Positions 9,030-18,760 are shown, counted from the stretch's first letter. The stretch: 64,000 nucleotides of DNA from Rhodococcus sp. P-2 (GCF_016598535.1 NZ_CP066779.1:3594053-3658052); one strand, 5' to 3'. Program-made: numbers and translations. The notes: generated from the sequence alone by a model not told the origin.

Positions 9030-9977
9030 ATGAGCAACCTTCGTAGGCGCGCAGCCTGGATGACCGTTCCCGCTGCCGCCGCCCTCCTGCTCACCGCGTG
9101 CTCCAACGACGCGGAATCCGCAACGCCCAGCAGTTCTACGACGTCCACGAGCGTTGTCGCCGAACAGGGCGATCAACTCGAATCAAACAAGACCATCGTC
9201 ACGGATTTCTACGAACTGGCGTTCAACGGCCGTCAGGTTCAGCAAGCCGCCGACCGGTACCTTGGCGACGTCTACATCCAACACAATCCGACCGCCGCCG
9301 ATGGGGCAGCCGGATTCGTGAGCGGCATAGGTGGTTACGTCGCGGCCACACCCGGATTGCATGCCGAGATCACTCGCGTTTTCGCCGAGGGCGATCTGGT
9401 TGCCCTCCAGTCTCACACCACGTCTGCCCCCGGCGACCGCGGCCAGGCCGTATTCGACATCTTCCGCGTCGACAACGGCAAGATCGTCGAACACTGGGAT
9501 GCCATTCAAGACGTGCCGGAAACGTCCGCGAATCCGAACACGATGTTCGACGGACCCACCTCGTCGCCGTCCAGGACGTCAGAAGTTCTGGAGCGCAACA
9601 CGGCCAACGCGTTGACGTTCCTGCAGCTCGCCTTCAACGAAGGCAAAGCCGCCGAGGCTGCCGACCAGTTGATCGGCCCGACCTACACGCAGCACAACCC
9701 CTCGTTCGCGGACGGTAGGGATGCGTTTGTCACGGCTCTGGCCGGGATCGAACCTGCTACCGGAGACAAGGCCACCACGTTTCCGCGAACGGTAGCCGAG
9801 GGCGACTTCGTCTTCGTTCAGACCTTCGCTTCGTCCGGTGAGGGAACGGCCGGCAGCGGCTCGATGGACATCTTCCGATTCGACGAGAACGGCACGATCG
9901 TCGAACACTGGGACGCCGTCCAGGACTACCCGTCGACGACTGCAAGCGGCAACACGGTGTGGGACGACGGTCGCTGA
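9030..9977 (+). CDS. Lipoprotein with two tandem SnoaL/NTF2-like domains
   Basis: A 315-residue protein. A lipoprotein signal (hydrophobic AAAALLLTAC) is followed by a Ser/Thr-rich linker. Two homologous NTF2-like domains follow, about residues 50-170 and 190-310. Each contains the same landmarks: FYELAFNGR/FLQLAFNEGK, YIQHNP/YTQHNP, FAEGD/VAEGD, MDIFR or FDIFR, and IVEHWDA. SnoaL-like proteins usually act as small-molecule isomerases, cyclases or binding proteins; an exported tandem form is less common. It lies immediately downstream of the NAD(P)-binding protein, suggesting co-expression. The substrate is unknown. Confidence 0.83.
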   Translation: MSNLRRRAAWMTVPAAAALLLTACSNDAESATPSSSTTSTSVVAEQGDQLESNKTIVTDFYELAFNGRQVQQAADRYLGDVYIQHNPTAADGAAGFVSGIGGYVAATPGLHAEITRVFAEGDLVALQSHTTSAPGDRGQAVFDIFRVDNGKIVEHWDAIQDVPETSANPNTMFDGPTSSPSRTSEVLERNTANALTFLQLAFNEGKAAEAADQLIGPTYTQHNPSFADGRDAFVTALAGIEPATGDKATTFPRTVAEGDFVFVQTFASSGEGTAGSGSMDIFRFDENGTIVEHWDAVQDYPSTTASGNTVWDDGR

Positions 9978-10014
9978 GACGACAACTCCGCACAGTTCAG
10001 AGAGGGCTGCGTGA

Positions 10015-11181
10015 TCAGCCGACGTTGATTCGTTCCAGATCGCCGTCGTAGTAGTCCAACAAGCGCTGATCCATCACCCGGCGCCACAGCGGTGGTATCC
10101 ACGCGATCACGATCATCACTGCGTAGCCGGCCGGGAGTTGCGGGGCTTCGGCTGCGCTGCGCAGGCTTTGGTACCGCAACTTCGGGTTGGCGTGATGGTC
10201 GCTGTGCCGCTGCAGTTGGTAGAGAAACAGATTGCTCACGACGTGATCGCTGTTCCAACTGTCAGCGGGGCTGCAGCGAACGTACGAGCCGTCGGCACGC
10301 TTGCCGCGCAGCAGACCGTAATGCTCGAGGTAGTTCGCCGCTTCGAGGAAGGTGAATCCGGCAACTGCCTGCAGCAGGAGCCAGGGTGCAACCTCCCAAC
10401 CGAAGATGCCGATCAGCGTCGCGAAGAGGACAACGCTCATCGCCCACGCGTTGAGGACGTTGTTCTCGAGGCTCCAGGTTCGCTTGCCCTTACGCTGGAG
10501 TCGAGCGCTCTCGATGCGCCAGGCAGAACGCAGTCCGCCGAACACACTTCGTGGCAAGAACCACCAGAAGCTCTCGCCGAACCGTGAGCTGGCGGGGTCC
10601 TGCGGGGTAGCTACACGCACATGGTGGCCGAAGTTGTGTTCGACGTAGAAGTGCCCGTACAGAGACTGTGCAAGCGCCACCTTCGCGAGCCACTGCTCGA
10701 CCTTCTCGCTCTTGTGCCCGAGTTCGTGGGCCGCGTTGATACCGACGCCGGCGACTACGCCCACCGTGAACGACATCGCGATCTTCTCCGCGATTCCCAT
10801 CGGAGCGTTGATCCAGCACCAGCAGGCGAAGACCAGACCGGCGTATTGCAAGGGGAGGAACGCGTAAGTGCACCAACGGTAGTAGCGGTCCTTCTGCAGC
10901 CCTGGGATCGCATCGTCCGGCGGACTTTCGCCGTCTTCACCGGCCAGCATGTCGATGATCGGGATGACGATGACCAGCAACCACGCGCCGGTCGCCCAGA
11001 ACAATCCGAGACGGAGGTTGTCGACGAGAAACCAGGAGATGAACGGGCTGAGTGGAATCAGCAATCCGAGCGGCCACAGGTACCTCTTGCGGTCGCGCCA
11101 GCGCGGATTTTCGCCGGACGGCGAGTCGGTGTTCTGGACAGCCTTCGATCCGGTATGCCGTGCGTCGGAAGTAGCTGTCAT
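10015..11181 (-). CDS. alkB: Alkane 1-monooxygenase AlkB
   Basis: A 388-residue integral-membrane non-haem di-iron hydroxylase converting n-alkanes to 1-alkanols. The His clusters are all present: HELGHK, EHNFGHH and QRHSDHH, plus the NYLEHYGL signature specific to alkane hydroxylases. About six membrane helices are evident. The start at 11181 follows a GAAAGG-type site; the upstream 34 codons look non-coding. No rubredoxin or rubredoxin reductase gene follows. R. erythropolis-type strains carry both alkB-rubredoxin operons and solitary alkB genes, and this copy fits the solitary class. It would need electrons from rubredoxin encoded elsewhere. Confidence 0.95.
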   Translation of the reverse strand: MTATSDARHTGSKAVQNTDSPSGENPRWRDRKRYLWPLGLLIPLSPFISWFLVDNLRLGLFWATGAWLLVIVIPIIDMLAGEDGESPPDDAIPGLQKDRYYRWCTYAFLPLQYAGLVFACWCWINAPMGIAEKIAMSFTVGVVAGVGINAAHELGHKSEKVEQWLAKVALAQSLYGHFYVEHNFGHHVRVATPQDPASSRFGESFWWFLPRSVFGGLRSAWRIESARLQRKGKRTWSLENNVLNAWAMSVVLFATLIGIFGWEVAPWLLLQAVAGFTFLEAANYLEHYGLLRGKRADGSYVRCSPADSWNSDHVVSNLFLYQLQRHSDHHANPKLRYQSLRSAAEAPQLPAGYAVMIVIAWIPPLWRRVMDQRLLDYYDGDLERINVG

Positions 11182-11600
11182 TCGCCGATCTCGCCTTTCA
11201 TCCCCTCGAACGATTCGCCCCACGCACCGTTCACGCTCAGCAAACCACGACTCACGCGCTGACGGATGTGGCCGCGAACGCACGGCGCTCTACTGGAAAC
11301 CGACCGGGACACATGTCCGGCACGCGCTCTCCCCCGAGAAGCGACTGTTCACCCCGACAGCTGATCCGGACAAAATACCCCATCGATCTGCGGCAATCGG
11401 CACCGACACAGCCTTTCGCTGCGCGTCGAAACGTCAAGGGTTTGGCAAGATCAGCCCAGATCCGCCTCAACGAGTAACGGTAACCACCAGTGACAGAAAT
11501 CATAAGCAGGGGACAGGATCCTCGTCCCAGATAGCAACCAAAAAGACTGCGCGCCCTCAACTGGTCGGTTGCGGGCGCGCAGTCCAAAGGTGAGCAAGCG
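11182..11600. other. Intergenic region upstream of alkB
   Basis: About 420 bp with no convincing gene. The proximal part must contain the alkB promoter (reading leftward). The distal end contains the terminator of the FecB-type gene. I see no obvious operator palindrome for alkB, although GGGACACATGTCCGG near 11310-11325 is a near-palindrome. The few ORFs crossing it lack coding character. Confidence 0.6.
11545..11584 (-). terminator. Rho-independent terminator of the FecB-type gene
   Basis: A perfect 12-bp GC-rich stem (GACTGCGCGCCC at 11545-11556 with its complement at 11573-11584) and a 16-base loop. Read on the minus strand it is followed by a run of five T residues. It lies 16 bp beyond the stop of the substrate-binding lipoprotein gene. 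Confidence 0.85.
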
Positions 11601-12584
11601 TCAGAGCGTTGCAAACACCTTCGTTTTCACTTCGTTCAGCCAACCGTTCGCGGTCACGAAATCTGTGACGCTCGACTGCAATCCGAAGACGTGCCCAGCC
11701 TGCGCCGCCGGCAGCCTTGTGAAGAGGTTGTCGTCGAGGACCGCCTGAACCGCCGCACTGGTCGACCCGTCCGCATTCAGCGGGTACAGCACGACCGTCA
11801 CACCGTTCATGATGTCGGCCAACTGCTCCATCGGGTAGGACTCGTATCCGGCATCGGTGTAATTGGTCGGAACACCGGGCCCATACGCCAATCCGAGTTC
11901 GTTGACGACCAAATTGCCGATCGCACCGGTGGGCTGCTGAACCGAGAACGCGCCGGGTGCGTCTCCGAGTGAAATGTGAATCCACTTGTTATTGGCGATC
12001 ACATCCGCGTACTCGCCGCGAACACGTTCGAGATTCGTTTCGTAAGCAGTGCGCGTCGACTCGAGCACGTCGGTCTTGCCGATCGCCTCCGCGATCTCGG
12101 TGGTGATCGTCTTCCAGTCGCCCCGGCTCTCGCCCTTGACGATGACAGTGGGCGCAATGCCCGACAGACGGTCGAACGCCGCTTGGTCCACCTCGTCGGC
12201 GTCACCGACGATGATGTCGGGATCCGCCGCAGCGATCGCTTCGAAGTTCATTTCCCCGAAAGGCCCGATGGTCGGGAGCCCGTCGACGAAGGCCTGTTGC
12301 TCCGGCGTGAATTCACTGATCCACTTGCCGTAGTCCTGCACAGCAGCCGGTTTCACTCCGAGGGACATCAGCTGCCAAGGAGTGTCGTACGACGCGGCGA
12401 CGACGCGCTGCGGTGAAACCGGAACCTCGATGTCCCCGTACGCCGACGCGACGGTCCGGACGTCAGTCTGCTCGGAATCGGCCGACGACGAGGAACATCC
12501 GGTCATCAGCATCGCACCGACAACGGCTGCTGCCGCCGCTGCGATGACTCTGGAACCGAAAGAAGATGATCGAATTGCGCGCAC
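11601..12584 (-). CDS. Iron-siderophore ABC transporter substrate-binding lipoprotein (FecB/FepB type)
   Basis: A 327-residue periplasmic-binding lipoprotein. The signal ends in the lipobox LMTGC. The mature part has the class III binding-protein pattern of FecB/FhuD proteins: VPVSPQRVVAASYDTPWQLMSLGVKPAAV and later FEAIAAADPDIIVG. It starts at GTG with GGAG upstream. A good IdeR/DtxR-type box lies just upstream, supporting iron repression and a role in ferric-siderophore capture. No permease or ATPase gene is adjacent, so it must work with components encoded elsewhere. Confidence 0.88.
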   Translation of the reverse strand: MRAIRSSSFGSRVIAAAAAAVVGAMLMTGCSSSSADSEQTDVRTVASAYGDIEVPVSPQRVVAASYDTPWQLMSLGVKPAAVQDYGKWISEFTPEQQAFVDGLPTIGPFGEMNFEAIAAADPDIIVGDADEVDQAAFDRLSGIAPTVIVKGESRGDWKTITTEIAEAIGKTDVLESTRTAYETNLERVRGEYADVIANNKWIHISLGDAPGAFSVQQPTGAIGNLVVNELGLAYGPGVPTNYTDAGYESYPMEQLADIMNGVTVVLYPLNADGSTSAAVQAVLDDNLFTRLPAAQAGHVFGLQSSVTDFVTANGWLNEVKTKVFATL

Positions 12585-12603
12585 GCAGAACTCCTACAGG
12601 GTG

Positions 12604-12622
12604 ATTGTTTAGCCAACCCTAA
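12604..12622 (-). promoter_or_regulatory. Putative IdeR/DtxR iron box
   Basis: On the minus strand the sequence TTAGGGTTGGCTAAACAAT matches the actinobacterial iron-box consensus (TTAGGTTAGGCTAACCTAA) at 14 of 19 positions, including the GGCTAA core. It lies 20 bp upstream of the GTG start of the FecB-type gene, a position suited to repression by IdeR with Fe(II). Confidence 0.75.
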
Positions 12623-12690
12623 GTTGATGCTCGGGCGCTACACAAGTCCGATCGAGGCCCTTTGAGTCGCTGTTCGGACTAGTCCTGTAG

Positions 12691-13536
12691 TCAATCGGCC
12701 ATCGGCGTGCGCGGATGATCGATCAGGCTTGCGAACTCGCCCGGAGTCACACCCATCGTTCGACGGAATGCCGCGCCGAACGCGCTTTCGGAACGAAAAC
12801 CCGTCTTCCGCGCCACAAACGAGATGCTTCGACCGAGTGCCAGAAGTTGCATCGCGTGATGAGCCCGCAGTCGCATACGCCATTCCGAGAAGGTCAGTCC
12901 CGTCTCAACCGGAAACCTTCGCGTGAGGGTCCTCGTGCTGACTTTCGCGTCGGCGGCCCACTCCTCCACCGATCGGGTGTCGGCCGGGCTGGCAACCAAC
13001 TGATCTGCGATCTGCCGAAGCCACGGCGTCGTCGGCAGCGGTACATCGAAAATCAGTCGCGGAACGGGTTCGACGAGGTCGATGGCAAACGCCTCGGCTC
13101 GCCGACGCTCCGCGTCCGTCAGGTCGTCTCGGGTGAGGTGATCGAGTACTTGTTCGAGCAGCGGCGGGGTGGACAAGGCCACCACACGATCCAACCCGGT
13201 CACATCGGATGCCACCAACCACGTGCACGACAATTCGGTGCCGCTGCGCGCCGTCACCTCGTGGGGAACAAAGGAGGGGATCCACAGACTGACCCCGCTC
13301 GGCACGGTGTACACGGTCTCCGGAGTACGGACCTCGAGCACACCATCGATCGCCCACAGCAATTCGTGATCGCTGTGGCGGTGCATGTCCCAGGTGTAGT
13401 CGGAATCGACCGCCAACCGATTGGTCGCCAACCGCAGGTAACCGTCGGCGCTGACACGCAGCGGTCGCACCACGCGTTGCCACTCGGACAGTTCGTCGAG
13501 TGGACTGCTGAGCGGGTAGTCGATCTGCTCGCTCAC
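12691..13536 (-). CDS. AraC family transcriptional regulator
   Basis: A 281-residue protein. An N-terminal cupin-like sensor (MHRHSDHELLWAIDGVLEVR...VPSGVSLWIPSFVPHEV, about residues 50-110) is followed by a C-terminal double helix-turn-helix AraC domain (about residues 185-275; VSTRTLTRRF, then SFVARKTGFRSESAFGAAFRRTMGVTPGEF). Its GTG start overlaps the stop of the upstream PLP enzyme gene (GTGA), so the two are co-translated. The regulator may control that operon. The ligand is not evident. Confidence 0.9.
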   Translation of the reverse strand: MSEQIDYPLSSPLDELSEWQRVVRPLRVSADGYLRLATNRLAVDSDYTWDMHRHSDHELLWAIDGVLEVRTPETVYTVPSGVSLWIPSFVPHEVTARSGTELSCTWLVASDVTGLDRVVALSTPPLLEQVLDHLTRDDLTDAERRRAEAFAIDLVEPVPRLIFDVPLPTTPWLRQIADQLVASPADTRSVEEWAADAKVSTRTLTRRFPVETGLTFSEWRMRLRAHHAMQLLALGRSISFVARKTGFRSESAFGAAFRRTMGVTPGEFASLIDHPRTPMAD

Positions 13537-14477
13537 CGCAGAGTCGACAGTTCGGGGTGGCCGAACAGGCCGGGTAACCCACCGGTGTGCAGGAAGACCG
13601 TTTTTGATCCCGCCGTGATGGCCTTGTCCTTCACGAGTTGGATCAATCCCGCAAAGGCTCGGCCGGTGTACGTCGGATCGAGGAAGATGCCCTCCGTACG
13701 AGCCAAACATCTGATCGCGCCGGCTGATGCTTCCGTAAGCGTCGAATAGCCTTGGCCAACTTGGTTTCGGACGATCTGAAGATCCTCGGCTCGCACAGTA
13801 GACCCGGGCATCTCGTCCACTAACCCAGCGACAGTCGACACTGGATCGGCAACAGCCCCGACATCGACGCCGACAACCCTGTCGACGCCCAGATGGGCGA
13901 CAAGGCCAGCCATCGTTCCGCCCGATCCGAGCGCAACCACGACGCGATCCACTCCGGGGAGTTGCTGCTCGATCTCGCGTGCGCAGTCGACGTAGCCCTG
14001 CGCGGCCACCGCACTGGTGCCACCGAAGGGAATGACAAAAGGAACACCGCCCGAGTCAGCGACGGCCTGCACCGCGGCGTCGACCGCGGATGCCGTGTCC
14101 CCGCCAGCCCAGACGATCTCAGCGCCGGCGAGTGCATCCAGAACGAGATTGCCCTGCGCGGATTCCGGCTCGGCACCACCGAGCACCAGCACACAACGCA
14201 ATCCCAACCGAGCGGCTGCCGCTGCAGTCAACCGAGCGTGATTGCTTTGCGGTGCGCCGGTAGTGATCAGAGTCGTCGCGCCGACCGCCAAAGCCTGAGC
14301 GCAGGTGTACTGCAGCTTTCGGATCTTGTTGCCGCCGCCGCCCAGGCCGATGACGTCGTCACGTTTGATCCACAGGTCTTCCGGACCCAATCCGAGTGCC
14401 TGCGCGCAACGCGCCACAGGTTCGACGGGCGTCGGCCAACTGCCCAGGCTGATCGGCTGTACGGCGGAACTGAACAT
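13533..14477 (-). CDS. D-cysteine desulfhydrase / ACC deaminase-like PLP enzyme
   Basis: A 314-residue fold-type II PLP enzyme. The Lys in GGGGNKIRKLQY is the PLP ligand, TTGAPQSNHARLTAAAAARLGL is the typical substrate loop of this family, and GSGGTMAGL is the phosphate-binding loop. The order matches D-cysteine desulfhydrase (DcyD) and 1-aminocyclopropane-1-carboxylate deaminase. The overall pattern favours D-cysteine desulfhydrase (D-Cys to pyruvate, H2S and ammonia), but ACC deaminase activity is not excluded. It is translationally coupled to the AraC regulator downstream. Confidence 0.85.
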   Translation of the reverse strand: MFSSAVQPISLGSWPTPVEPVARCAQALGLGPEDLWIKRDDVIGLGGGGNKIRKLQYTCAQALAVGATTLITTGAPQSNHARLTAAAAARLGLRCVLVLGGAEPESAQGNLVLDALAGAEIVWAGGDTASAVDAAVQAVADSGGVPFVIPFGGTSAVAAQGYVDCAREIEQQLPGVDRVVVALGSGGTMAGLVAHLGVDRVVGVDVGAVADPVSTVAGLVDEMPGSTVRAEDLQIVRNQVGQGYSTLTEASAGAIRCLARTEGIFLDPTYTGRAFAGLIQLVKDKAITAGSKTVFLHTGGLPGLFGHPELSTLR

Positions 14478-14550
14478 TCGACGAGTCTAGTTCGACCGTG
14501 TACCTACAGGCTGTGCTCGAATACAGTCCGTACTCGCATACAGTCGGGAC

Positions 14551-15237
14551 ATGGGAACTTTCACGACGACCACACGTGACGTACCGCTGACCGTCAGTCG
14601 ACTGGATTCGCCGAGTGAACCGTTGCATGCAGTAGTCGTTCTCCAAGAAGCGTGGGGCGTGAACAAACACATCGAGAGCATCCTCGAGCGCCTCGCCGCC
14701 GCCGGCTACCTTGCCGTCGCCCCGCACCTCTACCACCGCGGCGCACAAACGTCCTTCACCGACTTTCCATCCGCGAAGGACGCGCTCATGGCGCTCGACA
14801 GCACAGGCATCGGCCACGACGTACGTGCCGCCGTCGACTACTGCCGATCCGAGGGAGCAGACAGAGTCGGCTCCCTCGGATTCTGCATGGGCGGCACCGC
14901 GTCACTGTGGTGTGCCGCGGTACCCCTCGTCGATTCCGCTGTCACGTACTACGGCGGAGGTGTCGCCGAGGCCCGGTGGGATGGAATCGCGGCAGGCACC
15001 GAACTTGCAGCGCAACTGCAGGTCCCGTGGCTCGGTCACTACGGCGACCTCGATCCGAGTATCCCGCCGGAGAGCGTCGAGCAATTGCGCGCAACCGCGT
15101 CCGATCTCGCCCGGGTGTACCGCTATGCCGACGCCGGCCACGCGTTCAACAACGACACTTCGACCAGCCACTACGCCCCGGATTCTGCTGCCCTCGCCTG
15201 GACCCGCACTATGGAGTTCTTCACCGAAACCTTATGA
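14551..15237 (+). CDS. Dienelactone hydrolase family protein
   Basis: A 228-residue alpha/beta hydrolase. The nucleophile elbow is GFCMGG with Cys as nucleophile, the acid is in HYGDLDPSIP, and the His is in DAGHAFNN. These match the Cys-Asp-His triad of dienelactone hydrolases (carboxymethylenebutenolidase). The family opens lactones in chloroaromatic catabolism, but many members act on other esters. It is divergent from the D-cysteine desulfhydrase-like gene and tail-to-tail with the permease; no chlorocatechol genes are near. Confidence 0.88.
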   Translation: MGTFTTTTRDVPLTVSRLDSPSEPLHAVVVLQEAWGVNKHIESILERLAAAGYLAVAPHLYHRGAQTSFTDFPSAKDALMALDSTGIGHDVRAAVDYCRSEGADRVGSLGFCMGGTASLWCAAVPLVDSAVTYYGGGVAEARWDGIAAGTELAAQLQVPWLGHYGDLDPSIPPESVEQLRATASDLARVYRYADAGHAFNNDTSTSHYAPDSAALAWTRTMEFFTETL

Positions 15238-15250
15238 TTGCCAACGTAAG

Positions 15251-16684
15251 TCAGGGAACCCGCTTGACCACCGTGCCGGTGATCTCGTCCTGAACCTGTT
15301 CAGCCGTTACCGCTCGACTCTGCGCCCGACGTGATCGGGTGAAGTAGTAGATGCCGATCACGGCAAGAACAAACGGCACCCCGAACACCAAGGTCATCTT
15401 GAAATCCTCGACCCACAATGTCGTGACGAGGATCGCGACCATGAGGACACCACCCAGTATCGTCCCCACCGGGAAGAACGGAATCGTGAACGAGAGGGTT
15501 CGTCCTTCGCTTGCCATCCGCTTGCGAAAGAACCAGTGCGTCACGAAGATCAGCAGCCACGTCGCCATCGCTCCGAACATCGACAACGAGATCATCAACG
15601 TGAATGCCTGCTCGGGAAAGAGAACGTAGACGATGGTCGCGACGGCGATGCCCGACGTCGACAGCAGCAAGGCGTTGACCGGCGAGCCGTTGGCCCTGAC
15701 CTTTCCGAGAACAGCCGGCGCGTCACCAGCACGCGAGAGCGAGAACATCATTCGCGAAGACACGTACAGCTGACTGTTCATCGCAGACAGTGCAGCGATG
15801 ATCACCACGAAGTTCAGCACGCTGTCTGCGCCCGGAATCTTCACGACCTGCATCACCGTGACGAAAGGGCTTCCACCGCTCAAGATCTTGTCCATCGGAG
15901 CAATTGCCAGAATCAAAGCAAGGGTTGCGATGTAGAAGACGAACAGTCGGACGATCGTCACACGGAACGCCTTCTTCACCGCTACCGCCGGGTTCTCCGC
16001 CTCACCGGCCGCAATGGCGATCATCTCGATGCTCAAGTAGCTGAAGATCGATACGATCACGGCAAACCACATGCCGGACAGACCATTCGGAAAGAATCCG
16101 CCACCGGCTGTGTAATTGTGAAATCCGTAGTCCGGGTTTCCGCTACCGAACACGACGTACGCTGCCATCACGATGAACGCCACGATCGCGAAGACCTTGA
16201 TCGTCGAGAACCAGTACTCCATCGTTCCGAAGGCCTTGACGTTGAACATGTTCACGCCGATCAACACTCCGGAGAACAACACGATCCACAGCCACGACGG
16301 TACGTCGGCGAACCAGAACTGCATGTATTCACCGATCGCGGTGACCTCGGTACCGACCGCGAGGACGATGCATGACCAGTAGAGATAGCGAACGAGGAAG
16401 CCGATCAACGGTCCGACGTAGAACTCGGCGTACGCACCGAACGAACCCGATGTCGCATGTGCGACGGTCATTTCGGCGAGGGCACCCATCAGCAGCAGGG
16501 CGATCAGCCCGCCGATCGCGTAACTGATGATGACGCTCGGGCCGGCAAATCCGATGGCGAACTTACTGCCGAGGAAGAGTCCGGTGCCGATTGCACCACC
16601 GAGCGCGATCATGCTCATCTGCTTGGGGCCGAGTTCGCGTTTGAGACCTGATTCTCGCTGCTGAATGTTTTTGAAATCACTCAT
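15251..16684 (-). CDS. Amino-acid permease (APC superfamily, AAT family)
   Basis: A 477-residue carrier with about 12 membrane helices. The N-terminal LGPKQMSMIALGGAIGTGLFLGSK is the AAT-family signature, and the conserved GEAENPAVAVKKAFR lies between helices 6 and 7. It probably imports an amino acid by proton symport. It lies 52 bp downstream of kynureninase on the same strand, so tryptophan, kynurenine or a related aromatic amino acid is the likely cargo; that is an inference from position. Confidence 0.88.
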   Translation of the reverse strand: MSDFKNIQQRESGLKRELGPKQMSMIALGGAIGTGLFLGSKFAIGFAGPSVIISYAIGGLIALLLMGALAEMTVAHATSGSFGAYAEFYVGPLIGFLVRYLYWSCIVLAVGTEVTAIGEYMQFWFADVPSWLWIVLFSGVLIGVNMFNVKAFGTMEYWFSTIKVFAIVAFIVMAAYVVFGSGNPDYGFHNYTAGGGFFPNGLSGMWFAVIVSIFSYLSIEMIAIAAGEAENPAVAVKKAFRVTIVRLFVFYIATLALILAIAPMDKILSGGSPFVTVMQVVKIPGADSVLNFVVIIAALSAMNSQLYVSSRMMFSLSRAGDAPAVLGKVRANGSPVNALLLSTSGIAVATIVYVLFPEQAFTLMISLSMFGAMATWLLIFVTHWFFRKRMASEGRTLSFTIPFFPVGTILGGVLMVAILVTTLWVEDFKMTLVFGVPFVLAVIGIYYFTRSRRAQSRAVTAEQVQDEITGTVVKRVP

Positions 16685-16736
16685 GAAAGCTCCTTACGAA
16701 AGGCGGTACCTCCCGGTCCGCGGAAACTTGGAAGAA

Positions 16737-18002
16737 TCAGGTGACTGCGTCGCGCTCGCGGAATTCGGGGCGATCCCAGGACTTGTTCTCGAGGATGTCT
16801 CGCAACACGTCGACGGCGTTCCACACGTCGGCATATCCGAGATAGAGCGGAGTGATACCGAACCTCAGCACTCCTGGTTCGCGGTAGTCGCCGATCACGC
16901 CCCGCGCGATGAGAGCCTTCATGATCGAATAGCCCTCGGGATGAACAAAACTCACGTGCGAGCCACGACGCTCGTGCTCGCGAGGCGTGATCAACTCCAA
17001 ACCGTAGGCCGCGCAACGCTCCTCGACGAGATCGATGAAGAGATCGGCCAGCGCGAGCGACTTGCTCCGGATGTCGGCCATGTCAGCTTTGAGCGCGACG
17101 TCGAGACCACACTCGACGAGCGACAACGACGTGATGGGCTGAGTACCACTCAGAAACCGTCGTATTCCCGCGCCCGGTTCGTAGGCCGACTCCATCGCAA
17201 ACGGTCGCGCGTGCCCCCACCACCCGGACAGCGGCTGGATTCCGGTGTTCTGATGGCGACGGTTAACCCAGATGAATGCAGGTGAACCCGGACCACCATT
17301 GAGGTACTTGTACGTACACCCGACCGCGAAGTCGGCGTCGGCGCCGCCCAGGTCGACTGTCACGGCGCCAGCAGAGTGTGCGAGGTCCCAGATCATGAGC
17401 GCGCCACATTCCTGCACTGCTGCAGTGACTTCCGCCATCGCATACAGGTTTCCGGTGCGGTAGTTGACGTGCGACAACATCACCACGGCGGTGTCCGGCC
17501 CTACCGCCTCGGCGAGGTCGCCCGGTTGGTCGATCAGGCGTAGTTCGTATCCCTGATCGAGCAGCGAGATGATGCCCTCCGCAATGTAGAGGTCAGTGGG
17601 GAAATTGTCGCGCTCGGAGACGATCACCTTCCGGCCGGGATCCTGTGCGGCCGCGATGGACAGCGCGGAGGCCAATGCCTTGAACAGGTTGATCGACGTC
17701 GAATCCGTTACTACCACTTCGCCTTCACCTGCTCCCAGCAACGGCGCAAGTTTGTCACCGAGGCGGACCGGGAGGTCGAACCATCCAGCCTCGTTCCAAC
17801 TGCGAACCAAGCCGTTGCCCCACTCGTCGCCGATCACTCTCGCGGCGCATTCCTGTGCAGCAATTGGACGCGCGCCGAGCGAGTTTCCGTCGAAGTAGAG
17901 AACGCCCTCCGGAATCGCGAACTCGCGGCGGAACTCTCTCAGGGGATCCACTGCGTCGGCCTTGGCGCAGTCTTCCAACGAAAGGGTGGTTGTCGATGTC
18001 AT
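16737..18002 (-). CDS. kynU: Kynureninase
   Basis: A 421-residue fold-type I PLP enzyme that cleaves L-kynurenine to anthranilate and L-alanine. Landmarks are [12 protein letters not shown] near the N-terminus, [27 protein letters not shown] and [15 protein letters not shown] with the Schiff-base Lys. The C-terminal LRFGITPLY is also family-typical. The start at 18002 overlaps the stop of the formamidase gene (ATGA). The open frame extends upstream to 18410, but that is a shadow. With kynB it forms the lower half of the kynurenine pathway; tryptophan 2,3-dioxygenase (kynA) is not in the window. Confidence 0.95.
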   Translation of the reverse strand: MTSTTTLSLEDCAKADAVDPLREFRREFAIPEGVLYFDGNSLGARPIAAQECAARVIGDEWGNGLVRSWNEAGWFDLPVRLGDKLAPLLGAGEGEVVVTDSTSINLFKALASALSIAAAQDPGRKVIVSERDNFPTDLYIAEGIISLLDQGYELRLIDQPGDLAEAVGPDTAVVMLSHVNYRTGNLYAMAEVTAAVQECGALMIWDLAHSAGAVTVDLGGADADFAVGCTYKYLNGGPGSPAFIWVNRRHQNTGIQPLSGWWGHARPFAMESAYEPGAGIRRFLSGTQPITSLSLVECGLDVALKADMADIRSKSLALADLFIDLVEERCAAYGLELITPREHERRGSHVSFVHPEGYSIMKALIARGVIGDYREPGVLRFGITPLYLGYADVWNAVDVLRDILENKSWDRPEFRERDAVT

Positions 18003-18715
18003 GACGATTCTTCTCCTGCATGTGTCGGCGTTGAGGGTGATGAAGGCAGAGTCCGGAGCACGGCCCGTACCGGGCTGGCATCGAGGTCGAGGAACTTCAG
18101 CGGCAGTGCGATCAACTCGTAGTAGCCTTCGTCGACGTCGTCGAGGCAAAGTCCTTCGAGGATCGCGACGCCACGATCGCTCGCCGCGTGGTGCCCGTCC
18201 ATGGTCTTGCTGTCCATCGGATCGAACGACGCGCCGTCGATTCCGATCAGAACGCCCCCGCGGTCGGCGAACCAGTGAGTCAGGTCCGGAGAAACGCCGG
18301 CGAAGTCGTTGTCCCACTCGCTCGGGTACTTCGGGTAGGTCCTCAGAATCAGCCGTTGCGGCAGATGGCCGCCGAGTCGCTCCACCGTCTCTTCGACGGG
18401 CCTGATGCATGCGGCACCGTCGACCCCCGTCATGTCGACCACCAGTGCTTCGCCGAGATAGGGCGCGAGGGGAACAGAACCGATGGGCGCACCGTCGATG
18501 CGGGTGTGCGCCGGTGCGTCGGCGTGAGCACCGATATGTGGGGTGGTGGTGATTCTGTTGATGGTGACGGCGTCACTGCCGCCCAGATCTGACGTAACAG
18601 CCCGGTTGAATGCGGTATCACCTGGCCATACGGGCGTCGATTCGGAGATCGGCGGGCTGATGTCGATCAACCGCGCCCCCGAATCGCCCGTGTGTCGGCC
18701 GATCCTCGGAACCAT
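17999..18715 (-). CDS. kynB: Kynurenine formamidase (arylformamidase, KynB)
   Basis: About 238 residues, cyclase family. The metal-binding signature [11 protein letters not shown] is present, with [14 protein letters not shown] at the N-terminus and the later FDPMDSK and HHAA segments. It hydrolyses N-formylkynurenine to kynurenine and formate. The ATG at 18715 has AAGGGG 6 bases upstream, so it is preferred to an in-frame TTG at 18784. Its stop overlaps the kynU start, so they are translationally coupled. It is divergent from an Lrp-type regulator, as kynBU operons often are. Confidence 0.9.
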   Translation of the reverse strand: MVPRIGRHTGDSGARLIDISPPISESTPVWPGDTAFNRAVTSDLGGSDAVTINRITTTPHIGAHADAPAHTRIDGAPIGSVPLAPYLGEALVVDMTGVDGAACIRPVEETVERLGGHLPQRLILRTYPKYPSEWDNDFAGVSPDLTHWFADRGGVLIGIDGASFDPMDSKTMDGHHAASDRGVAILEGLCLDDVDEGYYELIALPLKFLDLDASPVRAVLRTLPSSPSTPTHAGEESS

Positions 18716-18760
18716 CCGGACCCCTTCGTCGCAACAGTCGACTGTGTCGATCTCGACCGT

